Below are positions 28,045-36,994 of a DNA stretch of 63,868 nt, one piece after another. This DNA comes from Schleiferia thermophila (lineage in GTDB: Bacteria > Bacteroidota > Bacteroidia > Flavobacteriales > Schleiferiaceae). The notes below the pieces were generated by a model. The model had not been told where the DNA came from and searched no databases. It saw only the letters and a list, made by a program, of their open reading frames with translations. Location: assembly GCF_003337435.1 (NCBI RefSeq), contig NZ_QPJS01000006.1:1-63868 (forward strand). Direction: 5' to 3'. Position numbers and translations under genes: made by a program. Position 1 is the first letter of the stretch. Each line of letters opens with the position of its first letter.

Positions 28045-28814
28045 TGTTTATGACAAAACTAACTATATGGATTACCGGCGCAAGTGCCGGATTTGGCAAG
28101 GCTACAGCGCTAAAGCTAGCTGCCGAAGGACATAACCTTGTCCTCATGGCCAGGCGCGCCGATCGCCTGGCTGAGGTGGAGAAAGAGTGCCAAATGTCGG
28201 GTTCGAACACTTTGTCGCTACCTGCTGATGTCAGAATTCAGCACGATATAGAAGTCGCAGCCAGTAAAGCTGTTGAACATTTTGGCCCGCCGGACGTACT
28301 GGTCAACAATGCAGGTCTGGCTCTTGGTCTCGACAGATTTGACCTGGCCAATCCGGAGCACTGGAACACCATGATCGATACCAATGTAAAAGGACTCCTC
28401 TACATGGGCAGAGCTGCTGCCAAATACATGATTGAAACTGGTAAAGGCCATATCATCAACATCGGCTCTCTGGCGGGTAAAGAAGTCTATCCAGGTGGAC
28501 ACGTGTACTGTGCCACCAAGCATGCAGTGGAGGCCATAACCAAAGGCATGCGACAGGATTTGTTTAAGTTTGGCATTCGCGTGAGTCAGATCTCACCCGG
28601 TCTTGCCGAAACAGAATTTTCCACCGTACGATTTGAAGGCGACCTTCAGCGCGCTCACAACGTTTATAAAGGCATGCAGCCCCTTACAGCCGAAGATATT
28701 GCCAACTGCATCCACTTCGTTATTCATCAGCCTCAGCATGTCTGCATTCACGATATTGTACTGACGCCTACTGCACAGGCAACCTCCACATTGATCAATC
28801 GAACGGGCCAATGA
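28044..28814 (+). CDS. Short-chain dehydrogenase/reductase
   Basis: A classical SDR of 256 aa. It shows the cofactor motif TGASAGFGKATA, the NNAG motif in LVNNAGLALG, the catalytic serine in IINIGSLAGKEVYPGG and the YxxxK dyad in YCATKHAVEA. RRADRL after the second strand favours NADP. The pattern is close to YdfG-type 3-hydroxy acid (serine/allothreonine) dehydrogenases, but substrate is not fixed. The first ATG is at 28044 and a second in-frame ATG at 28050 is equally good. Its TGA overlaps the dprA ATG. Confidence 0.92.
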   Translation: MFMTKLTIWITGASAGFGKATALKLAAEGHNLVLMARRADRLAEVEKECQMSGSNTLSLPADVRIQHDIEVAASKAVEHFGPPDVLVNNAGLALGLDRFDLANPEHWNTMIDTNVKGLLYMGRAAAKYMIETGKGHIINIGSLAGKEVYPGGHVYCATKHAVEAITKGMRQDLFKFGIRVSQISPGLAETEFSTVRFEGDLQRAHNVYKGMQPLTAEDIANCIHFVIHQPQHVCIHDIVLTPTAQATSTLINRTGQ

Positions 28815-29944
28815 CCCAGACATTGCACCCTACAGACGATGAGCTTTTCTACTTCCTGGCACTGCACATGATTCCAGGGATAGGTCCTGCTTTGGCCAAA
28901 ACCCTCATTTCCTATCACCACACTGCACGCCAGGTATTTCAGACTAAAATTTCTGCCTTAAGTACTACTCCCGGTATTGGGCGGGTACTTGCAGAGCGCA
29001 TCCAAAACTTTCTCAAAGATCACGGCCGGCAGGTCGAAATGGAATACAACTACCTTAAAAAAAACAACATACAGATACTCGCCTTCTACTCACCAGACTT
29101 CCCCAGCCGACTCAAAAATATCCCCTCCTCGCCTTCCATTTTGTTTTACAAAGGCAATATCAACCTAAACGATTTTCACCTGGTAGCCATCGTAGGCACC
29201 AGAAAAGCCACTCCCTATGGCTCACTTGTCACTAAGAAAATCGTAGAAGACCTAAAAAAATACAATGTCTGCATAGTCAGTGGTCTGGCTTATGGTATTG
29301 ATGTTATTGCACACAAAGCCGCCCTTGAACACGGCATACCCACCCTGGCAGTTTTAGCTCATGGACTCGACAGAATTTACCCACCCCTACATACCCCCGT
29401 CGCCAAAGAAATCTCTGCCTCAGGAGGATTGCTCACGGAATATTTCCGGGGCTCTAAGCCTGATAAAGAAAATTTCCCCGTCAGAAATCGCATCGTAGCC
29501 GGTATGTGCGAAGTCGTAATTGTAGTGGAAGCAGCCGATAGCGGAGGAGCTTTGATTACAGCAGATTTTGCCCGTAGCTATCGTCGGGAAGTCTTCGCTG
29601 TACCGGGAAGATTAGGCGATGTGTATTCCGAAGGAACCAATCAGCTGATCAAACAAGGCGAGGCGCACCTTTTTACCGATGCCGACGACCTTGCCAATAT
29701 CCTCCATTGGGATCTGCCCGGCCGGGACCAACGGCCTAAAATCATTCAGGCCGACTTGTTTCCCCATCTCACCGATGCAGAAGCTGAGATTTACCAACTC
29801 CTTAAAAGTACCGAAAAAGTCCACATCGACCAAATTATGATGCAGACCGATCTGCCCCTCTCAAAACTACTGTCCATGCTCACAGAGATGGAGCTTAAGG
29901 GGGCTATTATCAGCTTACCTGGAAAAGTATTTCAAGCCCTATGA
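28811..29944 (+). CDS. dprA: DNA processing protein DprA
   Basis: A 377-aa protein that loads RecA on incoming single-stranded DNA during transformation. An N-terminal helix-hairpin-helix/SAM-like region (MIPGIGPALAKTLI, TTPGIGRVLAERI) leads into the Rossmann-like core with IVGTRKATPYG, SGLAYGIDVIAHKAAL, LAVLAHGLDRIYPP, NFPVRNRIVAG and EAADSGGALITADFA. A winged-helix C-terminus follows. It overlaps the SDR and recJ genes by four bases on each side. DprA is also found in organisms not known to be naturally competent. Confidence 0.95.
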   Translation: MTQTLHPTDDELFYFLALHMIPGIGPALAKTLISYHHTARQVFQTKISALSTTPGIGRVLAERIQNFLKDHGRQVEMEYNYLKKNNIQILAFYSPDFPSRLKNIPSSPSILFYKGNINLNDFHLVAIVGTRKATPYGSLVTKKIVEDLKKYNVCIVSGLAYGIDVIAHKAALEHGIPTLAVLAHGLDRIYPPLHTPVAKEISASGGLLTEYFRGSKPDKENFPVRNRIVAGMCEVVIVVEAADSGGALITADFARSYRREVFAVPGRLGDVYSEGTNQLIKQGEAHLFTDADDLANILHWDLPGRDQRPKIIQADLFPHLTDAEAEIYQLLKSTEKVHIDQIMMQTDLPLSKLLSMLTEMELKGAIISLPGKVFQAL

Positions 29945-31661
29945 GTCTAGAACAGTACGAATGGATTCTAAAACAGCAGGAGATAACCCCCGATATCCTC
30001 GAACTGAGCCGGCAGCTCGATTTTATCCCTTCTTACAGCGCACTTCTCTACAACAGAGGTATCACCTCCTTTGAACTGGCACGGAAGTTTTTCAAACCCA
30101 CCCCAGAGGATTTGTACAATCCTTTTCAGCTGGCCGATATGGACAAGGCCGTCGACCACCTTTCTGAAGTCATCCGAATGGGTAAAAAAATCATGTTTTA
30201 CGGCGACTATGACGTAGACGGAACTACCTCTGTGGCACTGATGTCCCGATTCTTCAGAACCTTTTATCCCAACTTTACCACCTACATCCCAGACCGATAT
30301 ACCGAAGGTTATGGCCTTACATCCGTAGGAATAGCCAAAGCCGCTGCCGAAAAAGTTCACACCATTGTGGCCCTGGATTGCGGCATCAAATCACTGGCCC
30401 TCGCCAGCGAAATCGGCAGATTAGGAATGCACCTTATCGTCGTCGACCACCACACCCCTGGTGCGGTCCTGCCAGAAGCTGTGGCCGTTGTAGACCCAAA
30501 ACGCCCCGACTGTCACTACCCCTTCAAAGAGCTTTCTGCCTGCGGACTGGCCTACAAGCTCGCCCTGACTCTGGCTCACAGGCTGGAGCTCGACCCGGAA
30601 TACGTTCACAGCATGCTCGATCTCGTGGCCCTCAGCATCGGAGCTGATATGGTGCCCCTTGTCGATGAAAACCGCACCCTCATGAAGCTGGGCCTGCAAG
30701 TGCTCAATCAACACCCATCCCCGGGATTACAAGCCCTCATCACTTCAGCAGGTATCAAGACTCCTGTCACATCACATCATATCGGTTTCCTGCTGGGCCC
30801 CGAATCAATGCCGCCGGACGTATCGAACACGCCAATCTCGCCCTGTCACTCCTCACCACCGACCAACCCTGCCAGGCCAATCAAATCGCTCAGGAAATCG
30901 AAAAACTCAACACCGAGCGAAAAACCACTCAAGACCTCATAGCCTCCGAAGCCATCCACATGGTAAAACACAACCCCTCCCGCTATCGCTATGCCATAGT
31001 GCTTCAGGGACACGACTGGCTAAAAGGCGTAATCGGCATCGTAGCCGCACGACTCGTTGAGGAATTTCATCGACCTGCCATCGTATTCACCCGCAGCGGT
31101 GATTTCCTCGTTGGCTCTGCCCGCAGCATCCTCACCGTAAACATCTACGATGCCCTTAACTTCTGCAGCCACATCATCCATCAGTTCGGAGGTCACAGCC
31201 ATGCCGCCGGCGTCACCCTGCTGCCCGACAACTTCGAACTCTTCTTTCACTCCATCAGCGAGGTGATTAAAAGACAAGCCACGCCAGAAACGTTCAAAAA
31301 AAAACTCTTCGCCGAAGCCGAAATCAAACTCGCTGACATCGATGACAAACTCATCAGACTCTCCACAACTCACCTACAGCCCACCGGCATCGGAAATCCA
31401 ACCCCACATTACATCAGCCGAAACCTCAAAGTACTCAACAACAGCCGATTGATCGGCTCCGACCAATCCCATATCAAGCTCTACCTGCACGAACCCGAAA
31501 CCAATACATATATACAAGCCGTATGGTTTTCTAAAGGCCATCACTTCCCCCACATCATCAATGCCGGCACCGTCGATGCCATCTATACCCTCGACTTCAA
31601 CACCTTCAACGGCCACTCCGCCAAGCAACTCAAACTCCTCGACCTAAAAATCAATCCATAA
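29941..31661 (+). pseudogene. recJ: Single-strand exonuclease RecJ, split by a -1 frameshift
   Basis: Two reading frames together make a ~573-aa RecJ, normal length. Frame one (from 29941) carries the DHH domain: FYGDYDVDGTTS, VALDCGIKS and VVDHHTPG. It loses homology after GFLLGP at 30801. The minus-one frame continues RINAAGRIEHANLAL, restoring the family motif GPRxNAAGR, then the DHHA1 region (RLVEEFHRPAIVF, FGGHSHAAGVTL) and the OB fold to 31661. One base missing from the C run at 30798-30801 explains it. The run is part of G GGC CCC, a canonical -1 slippery heptamer in frame, so programmed frameshifting is formally possible. Without slippage the product is 333 aa with a foreign tail. RecJ degrades single-stranded DNA 5' to 3' in recombination and mismatch repair. 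The gene overlaps dprA by four bases. Confidence 0.88.
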
Positions 31662-31782
31662 CCAGCCCTGTCCATTAAACCGCCTCCTTCACCCTTTTTA
31701 ACAAAAATGCCAAGGCTCGACGCACCCAAAAAATAAAAGATACACACCCTATCTTTACACCATTTCACCCAAACTTACCCAA

Positions 31783-32694
31783 ATGAACATTACTCAGCTC
31801 GCGGCCATCGACATCGGCTCCAACTCCATCAGACTGCTCATTTCCAATGTGATAAAAAGCAACAAAGAAGTCCACTTCAAAAAAATTTCACTCACCCGAC
31901 TACCCGTCAGACTCGGCAGCGACTCCTTCACCAAGCAGAAAATATCAAAAAAAACTGAAAGAAAAATCATCGCCGGAATGATGGCCTTCAAATACCTCAT
32001 GGAAGTTCATGAAGTATCCATCTATCGCGCCTGCGCCACCTCAGCCATGCGCGATGCTACCAACGGCCCCAAAATCATACAGGACATCCACCAAAAAACT
32101 GGCATACACGTCGAAATCATCTCCGGACAGGAAGAAGCACGCCTCATCAAAAACAACGAATTTATCACCAAACTCCTTCAAAGAGAGCCCAACATACTCT
32201 ACATCGACGTCGGAGGCGGCAGCACAGAGCTCAGCCTCATCCAAAAAGGCCTGCTTACCGCCTCCGCGTCCTTCAACATTGGCACCGTTCGCCTCCTGAA
32301 CGGCCTTGTAAGCGACAGCGATTGGTACTCCATTAAAGACTGGATTAAGCAAAATACCTCTCACATCAAAGACCTCGCAATGGTAGGCAGCGGAGGCAAC
32401 ATCAACCGCCTCTTCAAGCTCAGCGGCAAGCCCCAAGGCGTACCCCTTACCCTCGAATATCTGGAGAGCACCTTTGACTACCTCCAAAAATTCAGCCGCC
32501 AGGAGCTCATCCTCAAGCTCGACCTGAATCCCGACCGCGCCGACGTCATCCTCCACGCCTGCCGCATCTACCTGAGCGTTATGCGATGGGCAGGAGCCGA
32601 GCTGATGTATGTCCCAAAGCTCGGCCTGGCCGACGGCATCGTCCGGGAGCTGTACCATACCTTAACCCACTCCTCCCCTCCCAGTCGCAAGTAA
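31783..32694 (+). CDS. Exopolyphosphatase / guanosine pentaphosphatase family protein
   Basis: A 303-aa Ppx/GppA phosphatase domain protein with the ASKHA fold: AAIDIGSNSIRLLISNV (phosphate 1), the YRACATSAMRDATNG segment, EEARLI and the DVGGGSTELSLI motif (phosphate 2). It has only the two core domains, like short bacterial Ppx proteins, and lacks the C-terminal HD-like domain of E. coli Ppx. It hydrolyses polyphosphate or pppGpp; which one is not decidable. The coding strand is strongly C-rich, reaching 26 C to 13 G in the 60 bases 32521-32580. Confidence 0.9.
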   Translation: MNITQLAAIDIGSNSIRLLISNVIKSNKEVHFKKISLTRLPVRLGSDSFTKQKISKKTERKIIAGMMAFKYLMEVHEVSIYRACATSAMRDATNGPKIIQDIHQKTGIHVEIISGQEEARLIKNNEFITKLLQREPNILYIDVGGGSTELSLIQKGLLTASASFNIGTVRLLNGLVSDSDWYSIKDWIKQNTSHIKDLAMVGSGGNINRLFKLSGKPQGVPLTLEYLESTFDYLQKFSRQELILKLDLNPDRADVILHACRIYLSVMRWAGAELMYVPKLGLADGIVRELYHTLTHSSPPSRK

Positions 32695-33408
32695 ATTTAT
32701 CACCCCGGGTGCTTAACCCCCCGGCATTTCCACCATCGCTTTACGGATTCCAATACGTTGGGCGCCTCCCCCGGCCGCAATATCTGCGCGGCCGGGGGCC
32801 GGTCTACGGCTCCTATTCCCCTTGCAGTTCGGGCGTGGCACATCGGGCCGCGGTGGCTTGCTGCCGCTCCGCCTCCTCGCCCGTGTGCCACACGGCCCGC
32901 CTGCTGCGGCTCATATCCGCCTCCGCCCTGGCGCGTGTTACCACGCTCAACCAGCCTCCAGGTATTCATACTCAAGCCAGCAATGAAGTACTTCCACCAA
33001 GATACCAGCCATTTACCACACATTTAGCAAGTCACCAATCCAGTTTTACCAATCCAAAGCAGAATTACCCGCACCAAGCACAAGTAATTTCAGACTGCTG
33101 TCTGTATCTATCCCTGCACACTTTCTCCAATGTATCCTTGACCCCTGACTTTTTCAGACCAGCACAAGTGATGACGGCCCCTCTGACACATCCCTTGTCA
33201 TCCGCATCTCCTTGCATCCCAGTCTTTTAACACAGCAGCTTTTCTAATCTCAGTTATCAGCATCCAAAGCCAATACCTGAGTTTTTTACAGTTGTCTCGT
33301 TCCGGCAAGTATTCCTTCCGGCATTTTACACGGGTACCGCTACCAAAACTTATAGAATTCACCTCCTTAAACGGAGAACCCGTTCAACTTCAGGCTAGAA
33401 GAGTCAAT
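32695..33408. other. Gene-free region around repeat A
   Basis: 714 bases between two convergent genes, ppx/gppA and kdsD. Apart from repeat A at 32758-32945 I see no RNA gene, promoter or coding frame with family features. The portion after the repeat stays C-rich and G-poor on the plus strand (for example 23 C and 7 G in 33181-33240) although it is not coding. Confidence 0.65.
32758..32945 (+). repeat. GC-rich structured repeat, family A
   Basis: About 190 bases of very GC-rich sequence with no supported gene. The left end has a perfect 11-base inverted repeat, CCCCCGGCCGC (32768-32778) and GCGGCCGGGGG (32788-32798), over a nine-base loop. Further in are GTGGCACA and TGTGCCAC, an alternative CGGGCCG/CGGCCCG pair, and GCGG/CCGC around 32861-32878. 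Every frame across it is open for a time, which produces false proline/arginine-rich ORFs. I recall similar intergenic segments in other Bacteroidota genomes but cannot verify this here. It stands 64 bases after the ppx stop. It differs in sequence from the repeats at 57.3 and 63.8 kb. Confidence 0.75.
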
Positions 33409-34365
33409 TTATTGAATATCGTAAATCTGAATCACTCCCAGAAGTTCTTCGGTCATCTCATCTATCACCACCAGACTGTTGATTTTATGATCAATCATTT
33501 TTTGCTCAGCCTCTTTGAGCGATGCCGTTTGATGAATGGTTTTTGGATTAGGAGTCATGATTTCAAAAGCGCGCAAATCAAAAGCATTTTTTCCCTTTTT
33601 TTCGAAGAGACGTCTGAGATCACCATCGGTAATAATGCCTTGCACCCTTCCATTGCCCTTGACAAGAGCCAGCCCAAGTCTACCAGCGCTCATCGCATTG
33701 ATAACAATCGCTAGGGAGCTTTCCGGAGGCACAACCGGAAGATTCTCTGTACGCATGTGATCCTTTACCTTGCTGAGCAACCTCCGGCCAAGACTACCAC
33801 CCGGATGAAAGCGCGCAAAATTTTCTTCCCTGAACCCTTTAATTTTCATCAGGCAAATGGCCAGCGCATCGCCCAGGGCAAGCGTTACTGTGGTAGAAGA
33901 GGTAGGCGCCAGCTCCAGTGGACAAGCTTCTCTGGTGATGGCAATTTGTATGTGAGCATCGGAATTACGCGCTAGTGTACTGTCGCATTTTCCACTTAAG
34001 CTGATCAGCTTGTTGCCATTGAGTTTCAGATACGGAATCAGTTTCAGTATTTCATCTGTTTCACCGGAATAGCTTATAGCCAGTATTGTGTCCTGGCTGT
34101 CGATCATACCCAGATCGCCGTGATAGGCTTCTGCCGGATGCATAAAAAAACTGGGAGTACCGGTACTGGCCAAGGTAGCCGAAATTTTACGCCCGATATG
34201 TCCAGACTTACCCATACCGGTTACTACCACCTTTCCCCGCGATTGGCTGATAAGCTGTACGGCCCTCAGAAATCCATCGTCAAGTGAAGCAGAAGTGAGC
34301 GCCAGCGATTCAATTTCAATATCAAGGGTTTTTCGCGCTGTTTCGAATATTTCAGTTGGATTCAT
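33409..34365 (-). CDS. kdsD: Arabinose-5-phosphate isomerase (KpsF/GutQ family)
   Basis: A 318-aa enzyme, standard length, converting ribulose 5-phosphate to arabinose 5-phosphate for Kdo synthesis. The SIS domain (~35-185) contains VVVTGMGKSGHIGRKISATLASTGTPSFF, AYHGDLGMI and AISYSGETDEIL. Two CBS domains fill ~205-318. It overlaps kdsA by four bases in a kdsC-kdsA-kdsD order of transcription, which supports the Kdo role over a gut operon role. Confidence 0.94.
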   Translation of the reverse strand: MNPTEIFETARKTLDIEIESLALTSASLDDGFLRAVQLISQSRGKVVVTGMGKSGHIGRKISATLASTGTPSFFMHPAEAYHGDLGMIDSQDTILAISYSGETDEILKLIPYLKLNGNKLISLSGKCDSTLARNSDAHIQIAITREACPLELAPTSSTTVTLALGDALAICLMKIKGFREENFARFHPGGSLGRRLLSKVKDHMRTENLPVVPPESSLAIVINAMSAGRLGLALVKGNGRVQGIITDGDLRRLFEKKGKNAFDLRAFEIMTPNPKTIHQTASLKEAEQKMIDHKINSLVVIDEMTEELLGVIQIYDIQ

Positions 34366-35141
34366 CGGGCAATTAATTCGACGAGCAACTCTTCAAAACG
34401 GTCCAGATAGTACATATTTGCTGCATCACTAAGGCCTTTAGGCGGATCAGGGTGTACTTCAAAGAAGTACCCATCCGCACCAAACGCCTTGGCAGCCAGA
34501 GCCATAGGTTTTACCAGCGCGCGATTTCCCCCGGTTACGCCCCCTCCGGGCTGTTGCACGGCATGTGTGCAGTCCATGATCACAGGTACACCATGCAGCT
34601 TCATGGCAGGAATGTTACGGAAGTCCACTACCAGATTGTTGTATCCCATTATGTTCCCCCTTTCGGTCAGCCACACCTGCTCGTTACCGGTGCTTTTAGC
34701 TTTCTCCAGAGGATATTTCATATCTTCAGCCGTTAGAAATTGAGCTTTTTTGATATTAACTACACGTCCGGTTTGAGCTGCAGCTACCACCAGGTCAGTC
34801 TGCCTGCACAGAAAGGCAGGAATTTGTAGCACATCCACCACTTGCCCGGCAGGCCCAGCTTGATAGCTCTCGTGAATATCGGTGGTCACTTCCAGTTGAT
34901 AGCGCGATTTGATATCTTGCAGCCAGGTCAGCCCCTTTTCCAATCCGGGCCCCCTGAAAGAGTGTACCGATGTGCGATTGGCCTTGTCAAAACTGGATTT
35001 AAACACGATGCGGTATCCCTTTCTGTTTTTGATGTCGTGCAGCACTGATGCCACCTCGTCCAGCAGACCGGGACTTTCCATCACACATGGGCCTGCAATC
35101 ACTACAGGCCGGGACTTTGAATACTCGTATAAGGAAGTCAT
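34362..35141 (-). CDS. kdsA: 3-deoxy-D-manno-octulosonate 8-phosphate synthase
   Basis: A 259-aa TIM-barrel enzyme that condenses arabinose 5-phosphate with phosphoenolpyruvate to Kdo 8-phosphate. Motifs: VVIAGPCVMESPGLL, KSSFDKANRTSVHSFRGPG, TDIHESYQAG, IPAFLCRQTDL, GYNNLVVDFRNIP, MDCTHAVQQPGG and FFEVHPDPPKGLSDAAN. The FRGPG and CDxTHxVQ elements are characteristic. It lies directly between kdsC (abutting) and kdsD (four-base overlap). Confidence 0.96.
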   Translation of the reverse strand: MTSLYEYSKSRPVVIAGPCVMESPGLLDEVASVLHDIKNRKGYRIVFKSSFDKANRTSVHSFRGPGLEKGLTWLQDIKSRYQLEVTTDIHESYQAGPAGQVVDVLQIPAFLCRQTDLVVAAAQTGRVVNIKKAQFLTAEDMKYPLEKAKSTGNEQVWLTERGNIMGYNNLVVDFRNIPAMKLHGVPVIMDCTHAVQQPGGGVTGGNRALVKPMALAAKAFGADGYFFEVHPDPPKGLSDAANMYYLDRFEELLVELIAR

Positions 35142-35678
35142 CTACAGCTCTTTTTCAATAAACTCTTCCAGTTTGCTCTCCAGATTCTGAGCTTCTACCA
35201 GCATGGTAAAAATCTCTCTCAATACCCCTTCTCCTCCTTTTGCCTCGCAGATGTAGTCCACCGGATGATACTTCTGCACCAGACCATCGGCTGGCGCAAC
35301 CGAAAAACCAACCTGTTTAATGACTTTCAGGTCGTTTATGTCGTCGCCTATGTAGACAATCTGCTCATCCGTCAATCCATAGGTTTGCTTAAAGAACTGA
35401 TAGGCTTCGGATTTTTTCTTTACGCCGGTTTTGACAAAGTGAACTTTCAGGGCTTCCATACGAGTGGCCAAAGATGTGGAATGGCGTCCCGAAATACATC
35501 CAAGCACAAAACCACAATACCGCATAAACGGAAAAAACTGGCCGTCTTTTACATGAAAGGCCTTTATTTCCTCCCCACGGCTGTCGATGATGATCTGTCC
35601 GTTTGTCAGTACTCCATCTGCGTCAAAGAGCACCGCTTTGATGGGTTGGAGTTTGAGTTGTAAAAAATCGTTTATCAT
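35142..35678 (-). CDS. kdsC: 3-deoxy-D-manno-octulosonate 8-phosphate phosphatase
   Basis: A 178-aa HAD phosphatase that removes the phosphate from Kdo 8-phosphate. The nucleophile motif is AVLFDADGVLTNG (DxDGVLT). The conserved GR segment is CISGRHST. Motif III is K in KKKSEAYQ, and motif IV is YIGDDINDLKVIKQVG. No cap domain, as expected for the tetrameric C0 type. It abuts kdsA and is eight bases after the mrp stop, so all four minus-strand genes probably share one transcript. Confidence 0.94.
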   Translation of the reverse strand: MINDFLQLKLQPIKAVLFDADGVLTNGQIIIDSRGEEIKAFHVKDGQFFPFMRYCGFVLGCISGRHSTSLATRMEALKVHFVKTGVKKKSEAYQFFKQTYGLTDEQIVYIGDDINDLKVIKQVGFSVAPADGLVQKYHPVDYICEAKGGEGVLREIFTMLVEAQNLESKLEEFIEKEL

Positions 35679-35686
35679 TGTACCGG

Positions 35687-36817
35687 TTATTTTTTCACAG
35701 CGCTGCAGCCCGCCATGGTTGTAATACGGGTAACTTCCGTTGGGGGGAGGGTTTCATTGCGAATCATCAGCTCTTCCACCATCCTGCGGATCACCATATT
35801 GAATGCTTCTGCCACCGGTGTGTTTTCTTGCAATATTGCCGGGCGGCCTACATCCCCGCTTTCGCGAATGCTTTGTACCAGCGGTATCTGACCAAGAAAA
35901 GGTACGTTTAGCTCTTCAGCAAGATATTTACCCCCATCTTTGCCAAAGATGTAATAACGGTTTTCGGGCAATTCGGCTGGCGTAAACCAGCTCATATTTT
36001 CTACCAACCCGAGCACAGGTACATTGATGGAAGGTATGCGAAACATGGCCACTCCCTTTCGGGCATCGGCCAGTGATATGGGCTGTGGTGTAGTGACTAC
36101 TACCGCACCCGTAAGTGGGACGCTTTGTACCAGCGAGAGGTGAATATCACCTGTACCCGGTGGCAAATCCACTATCATAAAATCGAGCTCCCCCCAGTAC
36201 GTATCCCAAAGTATTTGGTTCAGAGCTTTGCTGGCCATGGGTCCGCGCCATACCACAGCCTGATTGGCCTGAGCAAAGAAGCCAATCGACAAAAGTTTTA
36301 CACCATAGCTCTCCACAGGTTGCATCATACCACGGCCGTTTACCTGTACCGACAGCGGACGGGCATTGGGCACATCAAACATGATGGGCATGCTCGGTCC
36401 GTATATGTCAGCATCTACCAGTCCAACTTCAAAACCCATTCGGGCCAGCCCTGCCGCTATGTTGGCTGATATGGTGGATTTGCCCACTCCTCCCTTGCCG
36501 GAGGCGATGGCAATTATGTTTTTAACTCCCGGAATCTCACTACCTCTCAGCCTGGGGATATCTTCTTTGGCATTTTCGGCTACTGAAACATTTACCTTGA
36601 TCTTGGCCTTTGGATAGGCGTGATCGTGTATGGCTTTCAGAATGTCAACTTCAAGTTTTTTCTTATTATGCAAGGCAGGTGAAGGTGACTGTACATCTAC
36701 CACTACTTCGTCGCCAAAAATTTGAAGATTCAGCAGACGTCCTGCTTGTACGATGTTTTCCGAGTCGCCCGGAGCTGTCACATTGGTCAGGGCCTCACGT
36801 ATCGTGCTTTTTTCCAA
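35687..36817 (-). CDS. Mrp/ApbC-type iron-sulfur carrier P-loop ATPase
   Basis: A ~376-aa Mrp/NBP35-like protein that carries and transfers Fe-S clusters. N-terminal MIP18 (DUF59) domain: IREALTNVTAPGDSENIVQAG..., residues ~5-80. The P-loop domain begins IIAIASGKGGVGKSTISANIAAGL with the deviant Walker A, followed by VDADIYGPSMPIMF and DFMIVDLPPGTGD. The start is placed at TTG 36817, just before the MIP18 domain; the open frame runs back to 36988 but that part is unlike the family and would overlap the TACCTTTG -7 box at 36840-36847. Cluster-binding CxxC is not obvious; the only cysteine near the C-terminus is in MAGCSAVKK. Confidence 0.87.
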   Translation of the reverse strand: MEKSTIREALTNVTAPGDSENIVQAGRLLNLQIFGDEVVVDVQSPSPALHNKKKLEVDILKAIHDHAYPKAKIKVNVSVAENAKEDIPRLRGSEIPGVKNIIAIASGKGGVGKSTISANIAAGLARMGFEVGLVDADIYGPSMPIMFDVPNARPLSVQVNGRGMMQPVESYGVKLLSIGFFAQANQAVVWRGPMASKALNQILWDTYWGELDFMIVDLPPGTGDIHLSLVQSVPLTGAVVVTTPQPISLADARKGVAMFRIPSINVPVLGLVENMSWFTPAELPENRYYIFGKDGGKYLAEELNVPFLGQIPLVQSIRESGDVGRPAILQENTPVAEAFNMVIRRMVEELMIRNETLPPTEVTRITTMAGCSAVKK

Positions 36818-36839
36818 GATTGCAAAATTTTTATATGTG

Positions 36840-36847
36840 CAAAGGTA
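36840..36847 (-). promoter_or_regulatory. -7 box of the mrp-kds transcript
   Basis: TACCTTTG on the minus strand matches TAnnTTTG and lies 23 bases before the proposed TTG start of mrp. This supports the short start. A matching box on the plus strand (36963) faces away from it. Confidence 0.5.
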
Positions 36848-36962
36848 TTTACCTGGAGAGTGTTTGTATTGTTTATGTCGATTATTTATGTGGTCTGCAG
36901 TTAATCGCTGTACACCAGGCATACGTAAATGGTTTCGGACTCGATGTATACTTATGTGCTTG

Positions 36963-36970
36963 TACCTTTG
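36963..36970 (+). promoter_or_regulatory. -7 box of the THX gene
   Basis: TACCTTTG matches TAnnTTTG and lies 24 bases before the ATG at 36995. With the identical box on the minus strand at 36840-36847 it forms a divergent promoter pair. Confidence 0.55.
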
Positions 36971-36994
36971 CAACTCAAACCAAAACAATCTGCT

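Noticed and set aside
32586-33230. Long open frames across repeat A, and similar ones at 57309-57551
   Set aside because: They arise from stop-poor GC-rich sequence, overlap ppx or the repeats, are proline/arginine/serine-rich with no family features, and both strands are open at once.
36818-36988. 57-residue N-terminal extension of the Mrp protein
   Set aside because: It crosses the -7 box at 36840-36847 and does not look like the family; the MIP18 domain begins right after TTG 36817.
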